Below are positions 6,354-7,396 of a stretch of DNA of 7,396 nt, in pieces. The notes under the pieces were generated by a model. It had not been told where the DNA came from. It saw only the letters and a list, made by a program, of their open reading frames with translations, and did not search any database. Within the stretch, counting starts at the first letter, position 1. Each line of letters opens with the position of its first letter. The DNA is taken from NCBI GenBank assembly GCA_030667105.1, contig DAOUWN010000096.1:1-7396 (forward strand), read 5' to 3'. Position numbers and translations under genes: made by a program. Source of the DNA: Deltaproteobacteria bacterium. Its GTDB lineage: Bacteria > Desulfobacterota > Desulfobacteria > C00003060.

Positions 6354-7121
6354 ATGCCGCACCTGTCTTCCCCTGCCATTATGCTCCGGGCAACCGAGCA
6401 TGGCGACTATGACAAAATCATTACCTTCTTCACTCTCAAACGAGGAAAAGTCTCTCTAATAGCCAAGGGAGCCAAAAAGAGCGTCAAACGCTTTGCAGGG
6501 ATTCTGGAACTCTTCTCGGTCTTGAACCTGGTGTGGACCTATGGTCGAGGCCGGGGGCTGCCTATATTGCAGGAAGCCTCGATAGTCCACCCTTTTGAGC
6601 AGATCCGAACCAACATCACCAAGACTGCCTATGCCAGCTACTGGTGCGAGTTGGTCTATCAGTGGATGGAGCAAGGCCAGAAACAGCCTTCTTTGTACAA
6701 GCTCCTTGAGCATGTGCTGGATCAACTCAACTCCGAGAGGCTGTCCCACGAGATCCTTCAAATCGCATTTCAGCTTCACTTCATGCGCATAAGCGGCTTT
6801 AGACCTGGCCTCGACCATTGCGCCAACTGCCAGACACCCCTCGATGAATTTGAGCGCTCCTCCGTTGTTTTCAACGTAAAACGAGGGGGGATATTATGCG
6901 AAAAATGTTCCCCCGGCAGACCAGGCCATCTCTCCTTTTCCAAGGGAACGATCAAGCTCCTCCGTTGGGTTATGAATGCGCCATTGGGGAGACTCCACCG
7001 GCTCCGGTTCTCCGATCAGGCAATCGAAGAGAGTCATAAGATGCTTGAGGCCTTTGTGCCGTACCATCTCGGAAAGGAGACAAAAAGCCTGAAATTCCTC
7101 AAACAACTCACTGCCAGATGA
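6354..7121 (+). CDS. recO: DNA repair protein RecO
   Basis: A 255-residue RecO, of normal length. It works with RecR (and RecF) to load RecA onto SSB-coated single-stranded DNA during gap repair. The N-terminal ~80 residues form the OB fold ('PAIMLRATEHGDYDKIITFFTLKRGKVSLIAKGAKK' region, typical of the family), followed by a helical domain. A four-cysteine zinc site is present: C156/C159 ('CANC') and C182/C185 ('CEKC'). The motif 'ISGFRPGLDHCANC' is characteristic. ATG 6354 lies five bases after the mgtE stop with no strong Shine-Dalgarno site, which suggests translational coupling to mgtE. No gene follows in the window. Confidence 0.92.
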   Translation: MPHLSSPAIMLRATEHGDYDKIITFFTLKRGKVSLIAKGAKKSVKRFAGILELFSVLNLVWTYGRGRGLPILQEASIVHPFEQIRTNITKTAYASYWCELVYQWMEQGQKQPSLYKLLEHVLDQLNSERLSHEILQIAFQLHFMRISGFRPGLDHCANCQTPLDEFERSSVVFNVKRGGILCEKCSPGRPGHLSFSKGTIKLLRWVMNAPLGRLHRLRFSDQAIEESHKMLEAFVPYHLGKETKSLKFLKQLTAR

Positions 7122-7279
7122 TTCGATTGATCTCTTTACAAGCCCAGCGCTTCAGTGGTAAGAGCTGTTTGATCTTGTTGATCCCGTCAGTCCTGTCTAA
7201 TGACGTATCACGGTAACGTCAAAGTCGTTGCCAAATTGCTAATATTGGACGGTTATGGGAGTCTCAAAATTGACGGACT
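7122..7279. other. Non-coding spacer after recO
   Basis: No convincing ORF or RNA gene was found here. The only structure is a short inverted pair, TGACGT (7201-7206) and ACGTCA (7216-7221), separated by nine bases, which alone is too weak to name. A D-arm-like stretch near 7147-7166 is not part of a complete tRNA. Confidence 0.6.
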
Positions 7280-7396
7280 CGTAAAAAGTCGTCACTCCGG
7301 TGAAAACCGGAGTCCAGAGCCCTTGTAACTAGCTGAATAAACTGGATTCCGGCTTTCGCCGGAATGACAGAAAGAGGTGTTTTTCGACTTTTTACG
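7280..7396. repeat. Terminal-inverted-repeat element with two internal hairpins (cut by window edge)
   Basis: CGTAAAAAGTCG (7280-7291) is exactly inverted as CGACTTTTTACG (7385-7396), which ends on the last base of the window, so the right end may extend further. Inside are two GC-rich stem-loops: ACTCCGG/CCGGAGT (7294-7300 with 7307-7313) and ATTCCGGC/GCCGGAAT (7346-7353 with 7358-7365). The ~117-bp length and lack of an ORF suggest a MITE- or REP-like dispersed repeat. The hairpins might also end transcription after recO, but no proper T-run follows either of them. Confidence 0.7.

Noticed and set aside
7147..7195. Possible tRNA: D-arm-like 'GCTTCAGTGGTAAGAGC' followed by a T-loop-like stretch
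   Set aside because: The spacing leaves no room for an anticodon arm, and no acceptor stem pairs around it.

Overview
The window reads as a housekeeping stretch from a Gram-negative bacterium, most likely a Desulfobacterota (former Deltaproteobacteria) member. The reasons are the order mfd, SurA-type foldases, a short PilZ protein of the gliding-motility (TIGR02266-like) type, an NtrC-class receiver, and moderate GC with AT-rich repetitive intergenic DNA. This placement is inference from gene content. All recognised genes are on the + strand.

Left part (1-2267): the C-terminal end of the transcription-repair coupling factor Mfd, then two parvulin/SurA-family proteins in a tight pair. The first is a predicted lipoprotein that keeps both conserved parvulin histidines. 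The second is a predicted secreted SurA-like protein that has replaced both, and its ATG overlaps the stop of the first. They should act together on outer-membrane protein folding in the periplasm.

Middle part (2268-4793): a leader region with competing hairpins; a short ORF that matches only the C-terminal part of a CGGC-type cysteine domain and may be a gene remnant; a PilZ-domain protein, expected to bind cyclic di-GMP; a stand-alone receiver domain that ends in a transmembrane helix instead of an output domain; and asparaginyl-tRNA synthetase, which starts two bases after the receiver stop codon. The membrane-anchored receiver beside a PilZ protein is the least ordinary part of the window.

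Right part (4794-7396): an AT-rich intergenic element built as a long imperfect palindrome with a 19-bp tandem duplication; a complete MgtE magnesium channel/transporter; RecO, five bases downstream; and a non-coding tail that runs into a second repeat element with terminal inverted repeats (CGTAAAAAGTCG / CGACTTTTTACG) and two internal GC-rich hairpins, cut by the window edge.

No CRISPR array, rRNA, complete tRNA, transposase or defence system was seen. The most useful leads are the tail-anchored receiver, the probably catalysis-dead SurA, the truncated CGGC gene with its structured leader, and the two non-coding inverted-repeat elements.
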